Assembly: GCA_934553185.1 (NCBI GenBank)
Contig: CAKTFF010000025.1
Coordinates: 1 to 13,903, forward strand
DNA length: 13,903 nt
Direction of reading: 5' to 3'
DNA from: an uncultured Devosia sp.
Lineage (GTDB): Bacteria; Pseudomonadota; Alphaproteobacteria; Rhizobiales; Devosiaceae
The position numbers were made by a program, and so were the translations under genes. Below are positions 7,723 to 13,903 of this stretch, in pieces. Within the stretch, counting starts at the first letter, position 1; each line of letters starts with the position of its first letter. The notes beneath the pieces were generated by a model that saw only the letters and a list, made by a program, of their open reading frames with translations, was not told the origin of the DNA and did not search any database.

Positions 7723-9887
7723 GCTGCACCCTCGTCGCCGTCAGCCCCCGCACTGCCTCGACCGGACAGCGACGGATTGGTCATGAAGTAATTGTGAGCA
7801 TTGAACGGCTCTACGCCTTCAACGTTGCGCACACGATGCGAACTGCCATCGGGCAGCACTTCCCAGCTCTGCTGATTGTCCCGCAGATAGGCAACCAGAA
7901 TGACGTCGAGAATCTGTTTGTGCACGGTCTTGTTGAGGATCGGCACCATGACTTCGACACGCCCATCGAGATTGCGGCCCATCAGGTCTGCCGAGGAAAT
8001 ATAAACCTTGGCGCGCGGGCCCGGCATCGGCTCGCCATTGCCAAAACAATAGATACGGCTGTGTTCGAGGAACCGGCCGACCACCGACTTGACCCGGATA
8101 TTGTCAGAAAAGCCGGGGATGCCCGGCCGCAGGCAGCAGATGCCGCGCACGATCAGGTCGATCTTCACCCCGGCCTGACTGGCATCATAAAGGGCGTCGA
8201 TGGTAGCGGGATCAACCAGCGAGTTCATCTTGAGGAGAATGCTGGCGGGCTGACCATTGCGCGCGAACTCCATTTCGCGGGCAATGTTGTCGAGCAAAGT
8301 CTGGCGCAGGTTGACCGGCGACACGGCGATGGTTTCAAGCTCGGTGGGACGAGCATAGCCGGTGATGAAATTGAAGACCCGCGCGACGTCGCGGGTGATC
8401 GAGGGATCGATGGTGAAGTAGCTGAGGTCGGTATAGATCTTGGCGGTGATCGGGTGGTAATTGCCCGTGCCGATATGGCAGTAGCTGACCAGCTTGCCCT
8501 TTTCGCGCCGCACCACCTGGCTGAGCTTGGCGTGGGTCTTAAGCTCGATGAAGCCGAAAACAACCTGCGCGCCGGCGCGTTCCAAGTCGCGCGCCCAGCG
8601 GATATTGGCTTCCTCGTCGAAGCGCGCTTTGAGCTCGACCAGGCAGGTGACCGACTTGCCCGCTTCGGCCGCCAGCACCAGTGCCTTGATGATCGGGCTG
8701 TCGGCGGATGTGCGATACAGCGTTTGCTTGATGGCGACCACGTCGGGGTCGCGCGCGGCCTGCATAAGGAACTGCGCCACCACATCGAAGCTCTCGAACG
8801 GATGGTGCACCAGGATGTCCTTGGCGCGGATGGCGGCGAAGCTGTCGCCATTATAGTCGCGGATGCGCTCGGGGAAGCGGGCATGATAGGGCGTGAACTT
8901 GAGGTCGGGCCGGTCGACATCGCAGACCTTGCGCGCGTCCGCGAGGCCCAGAAAGCCCTGCACCTCGAACACATCGGTTTCCTTGACCCCGAGTTGTTCC
9001 CCGATCTGGCGCTTGAGCGCGCGCGGCATGGACGACTCGATCTCGAGCCGGATCACCTGCCCGCGGCGGCGCTGACGCAAGGCGGTCTCGAATTCCACCA
9101 CGAGGTCGGCGGCTTCGTCATCGATTTCGATTTCGCTGTCACGAATAACGCGGAACGCGCCGGACCCCACCACTTCGTGGCCGGGAAACATTTTGTGAAA
9201 GAACAGCTTCACCAACGTGTCGATGGTGACGACCTCGCTGCGCCCTTCCGACACCAGAGCAGCAGGCAGGTTGATGAAGCGATCGAGGTTGCCGGGAATG
9301 CGCACGAGCGCCTGTAAGGGAAGATCGTTGTCGGGGCGCTTGAGCTCGAAGGCCAGCGCCAGCCCCAGATTGGGAATGAAGGGAAAGGGGTGTGCCGGGT
9401 CGACGGCGATGGGCGTCAGAACCGGAAATATTTCCTCGCGGAACAGCTTTTGCAGGTAATCGACCTGGTCGGCGGTGAGATCGCCGGCTTCGTGGATCAC
9501 CACATTCTGGGCAAACAGTTCCTCGCGCAAGCTCTGCCAGTGGTCCTGCTGTTCCAGCTGGAGATGCTGGGCAAGCGTCGCAATCTCCTCCATCTGCTCG
9601 GCCGGCGACATGCCATCGGCGCTGAGCTTGCTGAGTCCAGCGCGCATCTGACCCTTGATCCCGGCAACGCGCACCATGAAGAATTCATCGAGATTGTTGG
9701 CTGAAATCGACACGAAGCGCAGCCGCTCGAGCAGCGGATGATTGGTGTTGCCCGCTTCCTCCAGCACCCGCATGTTGAACTGCAACCAGCTCACTTCCCG
9801 GTTGACGAAACGCGCCGGGCTCTTGCGCAGGGCCTCGGTGTCGGGAACCGGCGTTTCGGTTTCGGCAAAGTCGCTGATCTCATTCAT
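7719..9887 (-). CDS. ppk: Polyphosphate kinase 1
   Basis: Reversibly transfers the gamma-phosphate of ATP to polyphosphate; PPK1 enzymes are usually membrane-associated. The 722 residues cover all family regions: N-terminal domain with [17 protein letters not shown] (29-45), [19 protein letters not shown] (62-80), the head domain, and the two phospholipase-D-like C-terminal domains. The histidine expected to be phosphorylated is His452 in LKTHAKL, and the second active-site histidine is His609 in [17 protein letters not shown] (631-639) is also present. I chose ATG 9887 because it opens on the usual short acidic N-terminus (MNEISDF) and overlaps the end of hdaA by 8 bases. A longer frame starting at 9956 would run 23 codons back through hdaA and looks spurious. 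The 3' end overlaps the ppx start by four bases, so translation of the two is probably coupled. Confidence 0.97.
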   Translation of the reverse strand: MNEISDFAETETPVPDTEALRKSPARFVNREVSWLQFNMRVLEEAGNTNHPLLERLRFVSISANNLDEFFMVRVAGIKGQMRAGLSKLSADGMSPAEQMEEIATLAQHLQLEQQDHWQSLREELFAQNVVIHEAGDLTADQVDYLQKLFREEIFPVLTPIAVDPAHPFPFIPNLGLALAFELKRPDNDLPLQALVRIPGNLDRFINLPAALVSEGRSEVVTIDTLVKLFFHKMFPGHEVVGSGAFRVIRDSEIEIDDEAADLVVEFETALRQRRRGQVIRLEIESSMPRALKRQIGEQLGVKETDVFEVQGFLGLADARKVCDVDRPDLKFTPYHARFPERIRDYNGDSFAAIRAKDILVHHPFESFDVVAQFLMQAARDPDVVAIKQTLYRTSADSPIIKALVLAAEAGKSVTCLVELKARFDEEANIRWARDLERAGAQVVFGFIELKTHAKLSQVVRREKGKLVSYCHIGTGNYHPITAKIYTDLSYFTIDPSITRDVARVFNFITGYARPTELETIAVSPVNLRQTLLDNIAREMEFARNGQPASILLKMNSLVDPATIDALYDASQAGVKIDLIVRGICCLRPGIPGFSDNIRVKSVVGRFLEHSRIYCFGNGEPMPGPRAKVYISSADLMGRNLDGRVEVMVPILNKTVHKQILDVILVAYLRDNQQSWEVLPDGSSHRVRNVEGVEPFNAHNYFMTNPSLSGRGSAGADGDEGAA
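7729..7733 (-). promoter_or_regulatory. Ribosome binding site of ppx inside the end of ppk
   Basis: GAGGG on the minus strand, 6 bases before the TTG at 7722 and within the last codons of ppk. It supports TTG as the ppx start and translational coupling through the TTGA overlap. Confidence 0.55.
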
Positions 9888-10635
9888 CGGTGTCGGTGTC
9901 CCAGTCCTGTTCAATGCCCGCTTCGCCGCGTGCGTGCCGCCGGCGCTGCAACGCATCGGCGGCTATGCTGCGCGTGATGGCCGTGCCCTTGGCGAGTGCC
10001 AGCCGATCCATCAGATCGGCCAGGATCACGACTTCCTCTGCCGAGCGCTCCATGCGCGTGGAAAGATAGGCGATGATCCTGGGATCAACCGCGATCTGGC
10101 GATCCCCGAACAGTTTCACGAACATCTGTGACAACTGGATGTCATCGGTGAGCTCAAGGGTAAAGGCTGCGGCCCGCCGCGCGCGTGAGCGAACATCATC
10201 GGTAGCCAGCGGCCATTGCCCCACTTCGCTGCGCGCGGTGAGCAGAACGGGCCGCTGTTCGCGCATCGCCTGGTTAAGCAGGTGAAACAGCCCCGCTTCA
10301 TCGTAATTCAGCCGGTCGACGTCCTCGACGATCACCGGCGCGGTGCCGCCCTCGGCCGCAAGAGCCTCAAGATCAACGGGCGCGGCAAAGGATGCGCCGC
10401 TGCGCTGGGCGAAGATGCGTGCCAGGTGCGACTTGCCTGATTTCGCCGGCCCCACCAGCAAGGTCACAGGATCTGGCCAATGGGGAAAGGCCGTGATGCG
10501 GCTCCAGGCGAGTTGATTGCCTTCACCCACCAGGAAATCGGCTTCGCCCTGTGCCGGCGTATGGCCGAGTTCAAAGGTCAGCTGGCGGGCGCTGTCGTCA
10601 GCCTCAGCTCGGGGTGGCAGATCCATCCGGCCCAT
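9880..10635 (-). CDS. hdaA: HdaA, DnaA-related AAA+ protein for regulatory inactivation of DnaA
   Basis: With the DNA-loaded beta clamp, proteins of this family stimulate ATP hydrolysis by DnaA after replication initiates and so prevent re-initiation. The 251 residues show an N-terminal clamp-binding motif, RQLTFELG (17-24), then a single AAA+ module: Walker [10 protein letters not shown] (62-70), Walker B VIVEDVD (101-107), sensor 1 around VLLTARS (130-136), an arginine-finger region DVRSRARRA (147-155), and a C-terminal lid. There is no DnaA-type DNA-binding domain, which separates it from DnaA itself. The start is ATG 10635 because GGGGGAG lies 4 bases upstream; ATG 10626, three codons later, is possible but too far from that site. 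It overlaps the end of the upstream membrane-protein gene by 32 bases and the start of ppk by 8. Confidence 0.88.
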   Translation of the reverse strand: MGRMDLPPRAEADDSARQLTFELGHTPAQGEADFLVGEGNQLAWSRITAFPHWPDPVTLLVGPAKSGKSHLARIFAQRSGASFAAPVDLEALAAEGGTAPVIVEDVDRLNYDEAGLFHLLNQAMREQRPVLLTARSEVGQWPLATDDVRSRARRAAAFTLELTDDIQLSQMFVKLFGDRQIAVDPRIIAYLSTRMERSAEEVVILADLMDRLALAKGTAITRSIAADALQRRRHARGEAGIEQDWDTDTDE

Positions 10636-11695
10636 CACTCTCCCCCAGATATAGCGGGCTTTCCTTGTACTTGCGTACACCGAACCGCACCAGCACCGAG
10701 GCAATGGCGGCCATGGGCACAGCGAGCAGCAGGCCGACAAAGCCGAACAGGGCACCCAGCGCCAGCAGCGCAAACATCATCCAGACCGGATTGATGTTGA
10801 TCGAGGAGCCGACCAGCTTGGGATAAAGGATGTTGCCCTCGATAAACTGCCAGAACAGGAACACACCGCCAACGATGGCTACCATCAGCAGGTCGCCCGA
10901 GAACTGCACGATGGCGATCCCCACCGACAGGCAGAAGCCCAGCGCGAAGCCGACAAAGGGGATGAAGCTCATCAGCCCGGCCATCAGACCGACAACGAGG
11001 CCGAAGTTGAGCCCGATCAGGCTCAGCGCGGTGGCATAAAAGGCCGCGTCGATCAGCAGCACGCCGCCCTGCCCGCGGATAACGCCGGCCATGGACTTGT
11101 CGATGTCGCGCAGGATGGTGTCGATTTCGCCCTTGTGGGCTTTGGGCAGCAGCCCTTCGACGCCACGCACCATGCCTTCCCAATCGAGCAGCAGATAGAA
11201 GGCGACCACAGGGGTCAGGGCCGTGAAACCGATCACTGCGGCGCCCGTGAGGCCAATGCCCACCAGTTCACCCGGAAGCGTCGCGATAAACACCAGAGCC
11301 TGGCGGGCCAGATCATTGATGCTGGCCTGCAGCTGCGCCGCGCGCTCCGGCCCGAGCCACTCGTTAACCTCTGGCGACCAGCGTGCGAACAGCGCCTGCA
11401 GGTCACTGACATATTGCGGAAGGCGCTGAATGAGGCCGACAATTTGCTGGCCGATCAGTGGCACGAACATGAAAAAGATCGACACGATAATGGCGATGAC
11501 GCTGAGCAGCACCACCGTTGTCGCCCAAGCGCGATTGAATCGCCAGCGCTGCAGCTGATTGACCAGCGGGTTGAGGAGATAAGCAAGCGCCGCGCCGACC
11601 ACAAAAGGAAGCATGATGCTGCGGAACAGCCACAGGACCAACACCAGGGCGACCAGCAAGGCAATCCAGATCAGGACTTGGTAACGGAGTGTCAT
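10604..11695 (-). CDS. AI-2E family transporter (PerM-like membrane protein)
   Basis: Integral membrane protein of the AI-2E/PerM family. Characterised members include autoinducer-2 exporters and Na+/H+ antiporters; the substrate here cannot be told from sequence. The 363 residues show two N-terminal membrane segments (from [15 protein letters not shown] to ALAYLLNPL), a third ([19 protein letters not shown]), a long amphipathic central region rich in Gln, Arg and Glu, then four or five further segments including the family signature [20 protein letters not shown] and the following [20 protein letters not shown]. The start is uncertain: ATG 11695 gives the short N-terminus usual for the family; ATG 11716, seven codons upstream, is an alternative and neither has a clear ribosome site. 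A much longer frame from 11845 adds polar low-complexity sequence and runs past the purM start. First gene of the unit with hdaA, ppk and ppx. Confidence 0.9.
   Translation of the reverse strand: MTLRYQVLIWIALLVALVLVLWLFRSIMLPFVVGAALAYLLNPLVNQLQRWRFNRAWATTVVLLSVIAIIVSIFFMFVPLIGQQIVGLIQRLPQYVSDLQALFARWSPEVNEWLGPERAAQLQASINDLARQALVFIATLPGELVGIGLTGAAVIGFTALTPVVAFYLLLDWEGMVRGVEGLLPKAHKGEIDTILRDIDKSMAGVIRGQGGVLLIDAAFYATALSLIGLNFGLVVGLMAGLMSFIPFVGFALGFCLSVGIAIVQFSGDLLMVAIVGGVFLFWQFIEGNILYPKLVGSSININPVWMMFALLALGALFGFVGLLLAVPMAAIASVLVRFGVRKYKESPLYLGESDGPDGSATPS
10640..10646 (-). promoter_or_regulatory. Ribosome binding site that fixes the hdaA start
   Basis: GGGGGAG on the minus strand, 4 bases before ATG 10635 and 13 before ATG 10626, located within the last codons of the AI-2E gene. 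The spacing favours the upstream ATG. Confidence 0.6.
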
Positions 11696-11830
11696 CCTGC
11701 CGTGCAGCCCTTGCATGCTTGTGGTGGAGAAGCTATCAGGCCGTCTAGCCCCCGGCTCGGAAATTGGCAACTGAGTTGGCTGCCCGGTAACGGCTTTACG
11801 CACGCTTTCCCCACTACGGTATTGAGGCCT
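11696..11830. promoter_or_regulatory. Divergent region between the AI-2E operon and purM
   Basis: This 135-base gap must contain the promoters of both units. On the minus strand TTGCCA (11770-11765, one mismatch to the -35 consensus) is followed after 17 bases by TAGACG (11747-11742), a weak -10 candidate for the AI-2E-hdaA-ppk-ppx unit. On the plus strand no pair is convincing; TTGCAT (11711-11716) with TATCAG 17 bases on is the best available. GAGG (11824-11827) directly precedes the purM ATG. I see no riboswitch-like or PurR-like element. Confidence 0.3.
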
Positions 11831-12907
11831 ATGTCCGATCCGCAAAACCTCGCATCAAACGGGCTGTCATACAAGCAGGCCGGTGTCGACATCGATGCAG
11901 GGAATGCGCTGGTAGAAGCGATCAAGCCGGCAGTTCGTTCCACGCGCCGCCCCGGCGCCGATGGCGAGATCGGCGGGTTCGGCGGGCTGTTCGACCTCAA
12001 GGCCGCAGGCTTCATCGATCCCGTGCTGGTTGCGGCCAATGACGGAGTGGGCACCAAGCTCAAGATCGCCATCGATACGGGCAATCACGCCACGATCGGG
12101 CAGGACCTGGTGGCCATGTGCGTCAACGACATCATCGTCCAGGGCGCCGAGCCGCTGTTCTTTCTCGATTATTTCGCCACCGGCAAGCTCGATGTCGAAC
12201 AGGGCACCGCCATCGTCAACGGCATTGCCGAAGGTTGCCGGATCGCGGGTTGCGCGCTGATCGGCGGCGAGACGGCGGAAATGCCCGGCATGTACCATGG
12301 CAAGGATTATGATCTGGCCGGCTTTGCCGTGGGCGCCGCGGAACGGGGAACGCTCCTGCCGCGCGCAGACCTTGCCGCAGGCGACACGCTGGTCGCCATC
12401 GGCTCGTCGGGTGTTCACTCCAACGGCTATTCGCTGGTGCGCAAAATCGTCGATCTCTCGGGCCTGCAATGGTCTGACGCGGCGCCCTTTGCCCCAGACC
12501 AGTCGCTGTCCGAAGCGCTGCTGACGCCCACCCGCATCTATGTCAAGCCGCTGCTTGCCGCGTTCAAGGCTGGCCTTGGCATCAAGGCACTGGCCCATAT
12601 CACCGGCGGCGGTTTCATCGACAATATTCCGCGCGTGCTGCCCGAGCATCTGGCGGCCCATCTCGACCTTGGCGCCATCACCGTTCCCCCGGTATTCGGC
12701 TGGCTGAGCAAGATCGGGGGCATGAGCCAGACCGAAATGCTGCGCACCTTCAACTGCGGCGTGGGAATGCTGGTCGCTGTGGCTGCCGAAGACGCGGAAC
12801 AGCTGGTGAGCCATCTTGCCGAAGCCGGCGAAACTGCCGCGATCGTCGGCCAACTCACAGATCGCCGGGGCGAGCCGGTGCTGTTCGAGGGCACCCTGGC
12901 GCTATGA
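11831..12907 (+). CDS. purM: Phosphoribosylformylglycinamidine cyclo-ligase (AIR synthetase)
   Basis: ATP-dependent ring closure of FGAM to aminoimidazole ribonucleotide, the fifth step of de novo purine synthesis, in the cytoplasm. The 358 residues are close to the usual 345-355 and contain the family landmarks in order: glycine-rich GGFGGLF (48-54), DGVGTKLK (71-78), [18 protein letters not shown] (98-115), [11 protein letters not shown] (145-155), [14 protein letters not shown] (191-204) and [15 protein letters not shown] in the C-terminal half. Start ATG 11831 has GAGG three bases upstream and opens on the conserved [13 protein letters not shown] region after a short leader. The frame is open for 232 codons further upstream, but that stretch is antisense to the AI-2E gene and has no PurM similarity. 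The stop codon overlaps the purN start as ATGA, so the two form an operon. Confidence 0.98.
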   Translation: MSDPQNLASNGLSYKQAGVDIDAGNALVEAIKPAVRSTRRPGADGEIGGFGGLFDLKAAGFIDPVLVAANDGVGTKLKIAIDTGNHATIGQDLVAMCVNDIIVQGAEPLFFLDYFATGKLDVEQGTAIVNGIAEGCRIAGCALIGGETAEMPGMYHGKDYDLAGFAVGAAERGTLLPRADLAAGDTLVAIGSSGVHSNGYSLVRKIVDLSGLQWSDAAPFAPDQSLSEALLTPTRIYVKPLLAAFKAGLGIKALAHITGGGFIDNIPRVLPEHLAAHLDLGAITVPPVFGWLSKIGGMSQTEMLRTFNCGVGMLVAVAAEDAEQLVSHLAEAGETAAIVGQLTDRRGEPVLFEGTLAL

Positions 12908-13500
12908 GGCGCAAACGCGTCGCCATCCTCATCTCGGGTCGCGGCTCGAACATGTCGGCCTTGATCGAGGCCAGCAAGGCGCCCGACTATCCCGCCGAGA
13001 TCGTCGGCGTTCTCTCCAACCGCGCTGCGGCGCCGGGCCTCGCCACAGCGGCGGCCAAAGGGATCGCGACGGCCTCGCTGGCGCAGAGCCGCTTTCCCAG
13101 CCGCGAGATGTTCGAAGACGTTTTGACCCTGATGCTGGAAAGCTGGGAGACCGACATCGTCTGCCTTGCCGGTTTCATGCGCATCCTGGGGGAAGATTTC
13201 GTGCAGCGCTGGTCTGGCCGGATGATCAACATCCACCCATCCCTGCTGCCGCTCTACAAAGGGCTCGACACGCATAAGCGCGCCCTTGCGGATGGCGCCC
13301 AGGTGCATGGCTGCACAGTCCACTTCGTTTCGCCGGGGCTCGACGAGGGTGCGCCGATCCTCCGGGCCGAAGTGCCCGTGCTGCCGGGCGACACCCCCGA
13401 CACCCTCGCCGCTCGCGTGCTCGTCCAAGAACACCGAATCTATCCCGAAGCGTTGCGGCTGCTGGCCGAAGGCCATCTGCCCCAGCCAAGCATTCACTAG
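12904..13500 (+). CDS. purN: Phosphoribosylglycinamide formyltransferase 1
   Basis: Transfers a formyl group from 10-formyltetrahydrofolate to GAR to give FGAR, the third step of de novo purine synthesis. The 198 residues show the phosphate-binding loop SGRGSNM (11-17), the folate/catalytic segment [13 protein letters not shown] (88-100), the active-site residues Asn109 and His111 in [16 protein letters not shown], and the catalytic Asp147 in DEGAPI. These match the Asn-His-Asp triad of the family. The length is slightly below the 212 residues of the E. coli enzyme. The start ATG overlaps the purM stop by four bases (ATGA at 12904-12907), indicating co-translation; this purM-purN order is common in proteobacteria. 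A palindromic repeat begins 10 bases after the stop. Confidence 0.97.
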   Translation: MRRKRVAILISGRGSNMSALIEASKAPDYPAEIVGVLSNRAAAPGLATAAAKGIATASLAQSRFPSREMFEDVLTLMLESWETDIVCLAGFMRILGEDFVQRWSGRMINIHPSLLPLYKGLDTHKRALADGAQVHGCTVHFVSPGLDEGAPILRAEVPVLPGDTPDTLAARVLVQEHRIYPEALRLLAEGHLPQPSIH

Positions 13501-13510
13501 CCCTCCAGAA

Positions 13511-13600
13511 GACCTCATGGTGAGCCTCTCGAACCACAAGGTCGAGCGAGTGGAGCGACTGTGCTACGCCTCCCGGTTCGATAGGCTCACCACGAGGGTC
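13511..13600. repeat. Inverted pair of REP-like palindromic elements
   Basis: Two arms, 13511-13535 and 13575-13600, are near-perfect reverse complements. The shared core on the left arm is TGGTGAGCCTCTCGAACC; the right arm, read in reverse complement, differs by C to A in that core, by A to G just before it, and by one extra base near the outer end. They flank a 39-base loop. The left arm also folds on itself: GACCTCATGG (13511-13520) pairs partly with CCACAAGGTC (13534-13543). This matches a widespread class of alphaproteobacterial intergenic repeats of the form TGGTGAGC-N-TCGAACCA. Lying just after purN, it could act as terminator or 3' mRNA protector. Confidence 0.75.
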
Positions 13601-13691
13601 ACCCATCACCAGAATTGATGCCCATCATCGTCAAAATCGGTTCGACGCCCCGCTGAGACTCCCTTAGTGCTCGGGTGAACGGAGAACCCTC

Positions 13692-13903
13692 ATGTCCCTG
13701 CGCTATTGGCTGCTGATCTTTCTTTTGGGCGCGGTCTGGGGCTGTTCGTTTCTGTTCAATGCCGTCCTCATCCGCGAGATCAGCCCGCTCTGGGTGTCGG
13801 CTGGGCGCGTCACGATCGGCGCCACCATCTGCTGGATCTATTTCCTCGCCATGCGCAAGAGCCTGCCGCGCGACTGGCGCACTTACGCGCAGTTGCTGGT
13901 GCT
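13692..13903 (+). CDS. EamA/DMT superfamily transporter, N-terminal 70 residues (cut by window edge)
   Basis: The visible part begins with RYWLLIFLLGAVWGCSFLF, a hydrophobic first membrane helix with the WGxSF pattern typical of the first EamA repeat. ISPLWVSAGRVTIGA follows, matching the common P-x-x-V-x-x-x-R turn into helix 2, then a second helix (TICWIYFLAM) and a positively charged loop (RKSLPRDWR). This points to a 10-helix drug/metabolite transporter; substrate cannot be inferred. Start ATG 13692 is preceded by GGAG with a 7-base spacer (13681-13684). The gene runs off the right edge, so completeness and length are unknown. It is separated from purN by 191 bases containing the repeat pair and is probably transcribed on its own. 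Confidence 0.8.
   Translation, partial: MSLRYWLLIFLLGAVWGCSFLFNAVLIREISPLWVSAGRVTIGATICWIYFLAMRKSLPRDWRTYAQLLV

Noticed and set aside
7683..9317. Plus-strand open frame of 544 codons opposite ppk and ppx
   Set aside because: It is antisense to well-conserved ppk coding sequence, its product is rich in His, Arg, Asp and Gly with no recognisable domain, and long antisense frames are expected in GC-rich genes.
9888..9956. Longer N-terminus of ppk
   Set aside because: The 23 extra codons run back through the end of hdaA, and the ATG at 9887 gives a normal N-terminus with the usual overlap.
11135..11830. In-frame extension of purM by 232 codons
   Set aside because: It is antisense to the AI-2E gene and highly polar; PurM family proteins begin near the ATG at 11831.
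11696..11845. Longer N-terminus of the AI-2E protein
   Set aside because: The extension is polar, unlike the family, and would cross the purM start on the other strand.
13286..13618. Plus-strand open frame of 110 codons across the end of purN and the repeat
   Set aside because: It overlaps purN in another frame and its tail is translated repeat sequence, a common source of spurious small proteins.
1..13903. tRNA or rRNA genes, CRISPR arrays, insertion sequences, phage or defence genes
   Set aside because: I looked for cloverleaf ends, regular spaced repeats, transposase or integrase motifs and unusual gene clusters, and saw none; the coding content is housekeeping and regulatory.

Overview
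The window is GC-rich (roughly 63-64% by eye) and reads as ordinary chromosome of an alphaproteobacterium. The hdaA-ppk-ppx cluster beside aspS and rnd, the purM-purN pair, several TTG starts, a CtrA-type motif and a palindromic intergenic repeat all fit the Hyphomicrobiales. The protein sequences look most like Devosia and its relatives. That placement comes from familiarity with the families, not from a search.

Layout, left to right. Minus strand: the 5' part of a NADP-type malic enzyme gene (cut by the left edge), a membrane-anchored CSS-like/EAL cyclic-di-GMP phosphodiesterase, and aspS (aspartyl-tRNA synthetase). Plus strand, divergent from aspS: rnd (ribonuclease D). Minus strand: a tightly overlapping four-gene unit transcribed AI-2E-family membrane protein, hdaA, ppk, ppx, whose last gene ends one base from the end of rnd. 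Plus strand, divergent from that unit: purM and purN, overlapping by ATGA; then a palindromic repeat pair; then the first 70 codons of an EamA/DMT-type transporter, cut by the right edge.

How the genes work together. PurM and PurN are two steps of de novo purine synthesis. Ppk and Ppx make and degrade polyphosphate and are co-transcribed with HdaA, which inactivates DnaA after replication starts. AspS and Rnd both act on tRNA (charging and 3' maturation). The EAL protein lowers cyclic-di-GMP and carries a CtrA-like box just upstream, which would tie it to the cell cycle.

I found no phage, transposon, CRISPR array, toxin-antitoxin pair, RNA gene or defence island, and no candidate for a wholly new system. 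The points most worth checking are a short insertion in AspRS that sits in a block of atypical codon usage, the TTAA-N7-TTAA box upstream of the EAL gene, and the coupling of hdaA to the polyphosphate genes. No gap between genes is longer than about 190 bases.
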